The notes beneath the pieces are model-generated. The model was not told the origin of the DNA. It made no database searches and saw only the letters and a list, made by a program, of their open reading frames with translations. The position numbers and the translations under genes were made by a program. DNA of 64,000 nt, taken from Amphritea japonica ATCC BAA-1530 (GTDB lineage Bacteria; Pseudomonadota; Gammaproteobacteria; Pseudomonadales; Balneatricaceae). The stretch is taken from contig NZ_AP014545.1 of the NCBI RefSeq assembly GCF_016592435.1, forward strand, positions 248,001 through 312,000. The letters run 5' to 3'. Positions 63,501 through 64,000 of the stretch are shown one piece after another; position 1 is the first letter of the stretch, and the number at the start of each line of letters is the position of its first letter.

Positions 63501-63702
63501 GATCCTGTGCCTGCTCGCGCAGGCTTATCACTTCTTGAATATGGTGCAGAGCTTGTTGGTAGACCTCGATGAAAGGACTATCCGGATCATTTTCTAATTG
63601 CTGAAGCTGGGTTTCCAGTTGATTTATTTCAGCCGTGAATTCGGAGGAAACCGCGAACCCTTTGAGGCTAAACAACATAAGGAAAATGAGTAACAGTCGC
63701 AT
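60511..63702 (-). CDS. MscK/KefA-type mechanosensitive channel
   Basis: A 1063-residue inner-membrane channel of the large MscS superfamily. A signal peptide (MRLLLIFLMLFSLKGFAVSS) is followed by a long periplasmic coiled-coil rich in Gln/Glu/Leu (about 25-420), then several membrane helices. The C-terminal MscS pore has GLGFGLQEIVANFVSGLIIL and the beta-domain with VRIGDTVTIGGVTGSVSRI. The Met at 63702 carries the signal peptide and AAGGCAG upstream, so the longer frame to 63762 is rejected. Whether it is MscK or another MscM-like channel is open. Confidence 0.9.
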   Translation of the reverse strand: MRLLLIFLMLFSLKGFAVSSEFTAEINQLETQLQQLENDPDSPFIEVYQQALHHIQEVISLREQAQDLRREIETLPQQLEQAKKSTPQSDSELPATNIAEDELQPLLVKTKARLIDLEQSRDELKRTLRDSDKYLLSQREKQSSLEQQLNSSVPATPAATQTTELQKLRDEAFRYKQLALESALEVTELEILALPGRTELALLNQKHLESSIQNYTQWINQAELRLQQANRAAAEKTLSQLDSSETDSNPVLQQALSRNNETAELIRQGLAETEKTALRRKQLEQQLQVIRQTYEAIQLQLDLGLGYTGSEVRKHIQQLPKTLKSTTTQNRLKELRLSQLTLSQPIQPPATEGLSAQQRTKLSELEASLSELTQEQRTLQQKQISELSQLLLIQKQFNLQISDSKALFNKHLLWLPSAEPITAQWPAQILSGSLTVGGELPHLLQPHFDQLASKLSLPISLFLASLAVAIFCRRYLNRRQPLWCKQLGNVSEDHISHTVRPLLYGPLVALPIPLFLYTLGRQLNGDDAPLQNLFYMLALISWLYLTVMQWLQQPYGLLQGQFSLPPSTTSTLKKRLRGLFWVNTPLIAILFLLDLSGSDIVTAGPARLTLLLITIGFTLFWISLRHTASQRLDSVDKSGFWSNISLWIGIIIAFNIAMAGLILWGYTLSASILIGLMFLLVCIGILAYLIFHLGRRWLLIEERKLHFAQALARRAEILSAREEQKDPPPPLQENFIDLQTISEQGTMLLKTVTTLIFLTLAWFTLGWTLPALDVLDTVTLWTTESAEEGVLSLITLKQIVFALAALTITFIAARNLPSLVELLILNYLPLAHGTSFAISTLLKYSLIIIGLISFLNFLGLEWGKLQWLIAAMGVGLGFGLQEIVANFVSGLIILFEKPVRIGDTVTIGGVTGSVSRIQIRATTITDWDRKEVIIPNKTFITDQLINWSLTDAITRVVIPVGVAYGSDTDQVTKLLLQAAEASNNVLSEPEPMAYFLAFGNSTLDFELRTYISSMDMRTRTIHELHLAIDQLFREHNIEVAFPQMDLHLKSNDADKNNDTDDKH

Positions 63703-63848
63703 AAATTCTGCCTTCAGATAGTCAGGATTACTATATACGCCTAACGCGATTGCACAAGGCATATGTTGTGAATCTGATCTAAATTATAGAGTAAACAGCG
63801 CTTCATGATGCGCGTTGCGGGTGGGTGTGACAGAGTAGGGGAATGGAT

Positions 63849-64000
63849 ATGCAGATGTTAAATGTCACATCATTACGTAATAAGCTCCCTGTCTATAACC
63901 GGGAAGAAGGTGTTTGCAGTAGCGAGATGCTGGAAGAGTACCTTGAATGTTATCAGCTGAATCAGATACTGCATGCCGGGCATAAGCTTTATGCGACACA
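63849..64000 (+). CDS. Partial open reading frame at the window end
   Basis: An open frame runs from an ATG at 63849 (or 63843) off the end of the window, about 50 codons, beginning MQMLNVTSLRNKLPVYNREE. GGGG lies upstream at useful spacing. It is divergent from the channel gene. Too short to identify. Confidence 0.5.
   Translation, partial: MQMLNVTSLRNKLPVYNREEGVCSSEMLEEYLECYQLNQILHAGHKLYAT

Noticed and set aside
1-64000. tRNA, rRNA, CRISPR arrays, prophage or insertion-sequence genes
   Set aside because: No cloverleaf-like segments with TTCGA loops outside genes, no regularly spaced direct repeats, and no transposase or integrase other than XerC were seen.

Overview
The window (64 kb, roughly balanced GC, dense coding) reads as chromosomal DNA of a free-living, Gram-negative gammaproteobacterium, most likely a marine Oceanospirillales-type organism. 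The evidence is Kdo transferase WaaA, phosphoheptose isomerase, TonB, type IV pilus retraction ATPases PilT/PilU and long blocks of gene order shared with Pseudomonas. In particular hemW-rdgB-metW-metX-yggT-proC-yggS-pilT-pilU and pyrC'-pyrB-pyrR-ruvX-yqgE-tonB-gshB follow the order known around P. aeruginosa PA0386-PA0407. No rRNA, tRNA, CRISPR array, transposase or integrase gene was seen. The genus is an inference.

Layout. 0-9 kb: an FAD oxidoreductase, waaA, gmhA-like and cyaY, then a lysine/peptidoglycan and chromosome-resolution block (lptM, lysA, dapF, DUF484, xerC, yigB-like HAD, hypothetical). 9-18 kb: a carbon-storage and acyl-CoA region. A DMT exporter, an AraC regulator, acetoacetyl-CoA reductase and malonyl-CoA decarboxylase lie on the minus strand. 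Opposite them are a MaoC hydratase, an isochorismatase-like hydrolase and an acyl-CoA synthetase, followed by a soluble PAS histidine kinase and FixJ-type regulator. The divergent promoter region at 12.9 kb carries overlapping perfect dyads. 18-26.7 kb: Ada-like repair protein with a DMT exporter, then hemW, rdgB, DUF4426, metW, metX, yggU, yggT, proC and yggS, all on the minus strand. 27-29.3 kb: pilT-pilU, closed by a strong terminator. 29.3-37.3 kb: pyrimidine genes with a degenerate PyrC', ruvX, yqgE, tonB, gshB, rsmE and metK. 37.6-43.3 kb: tkt, epd, pgk and fba, with nested palindromic repeats in the pgk-fba gap and a perfect hairpin across the fba stop codon. 43.4-48.7 kb: GST, LysR, a Rof-like Rho antiterminator beside a BFD-type [2Fe-2S] protein, a LpxH-like phosphatase, a methyltransferase and a uracil-DNA-glycosylase-fold protein.

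48.4-54.1 kb is the accessory region. Orphan small membrane or secreted proteins (80, 106, 122, 132 and 352 residues) are interspersed with three diverged copies of one non-coding repeat. Each copy carries a 26-bp palindrome, and the outer base pair of that palindrome changes in a compensatory way between two copies. The 352-residue protein is AT-rich, has two N-terminal membrane segments and ends at a clean terminator; it is the best candidate here for something undescribed. 54.2-64 kb returns to core genes: a parvulin, DbpA helicase, a sirtuin, malate synthase G, a DUF4870 protein, an acyl-CoA thioesterase and a large MscK-type mechanosensitive channel.

Functions were assigned by reading motifs and by remembered families and synteny; no database search was run. 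Start codons were moved from the longest open frame where a ribosome binding site or a family N-terminus argued for it.
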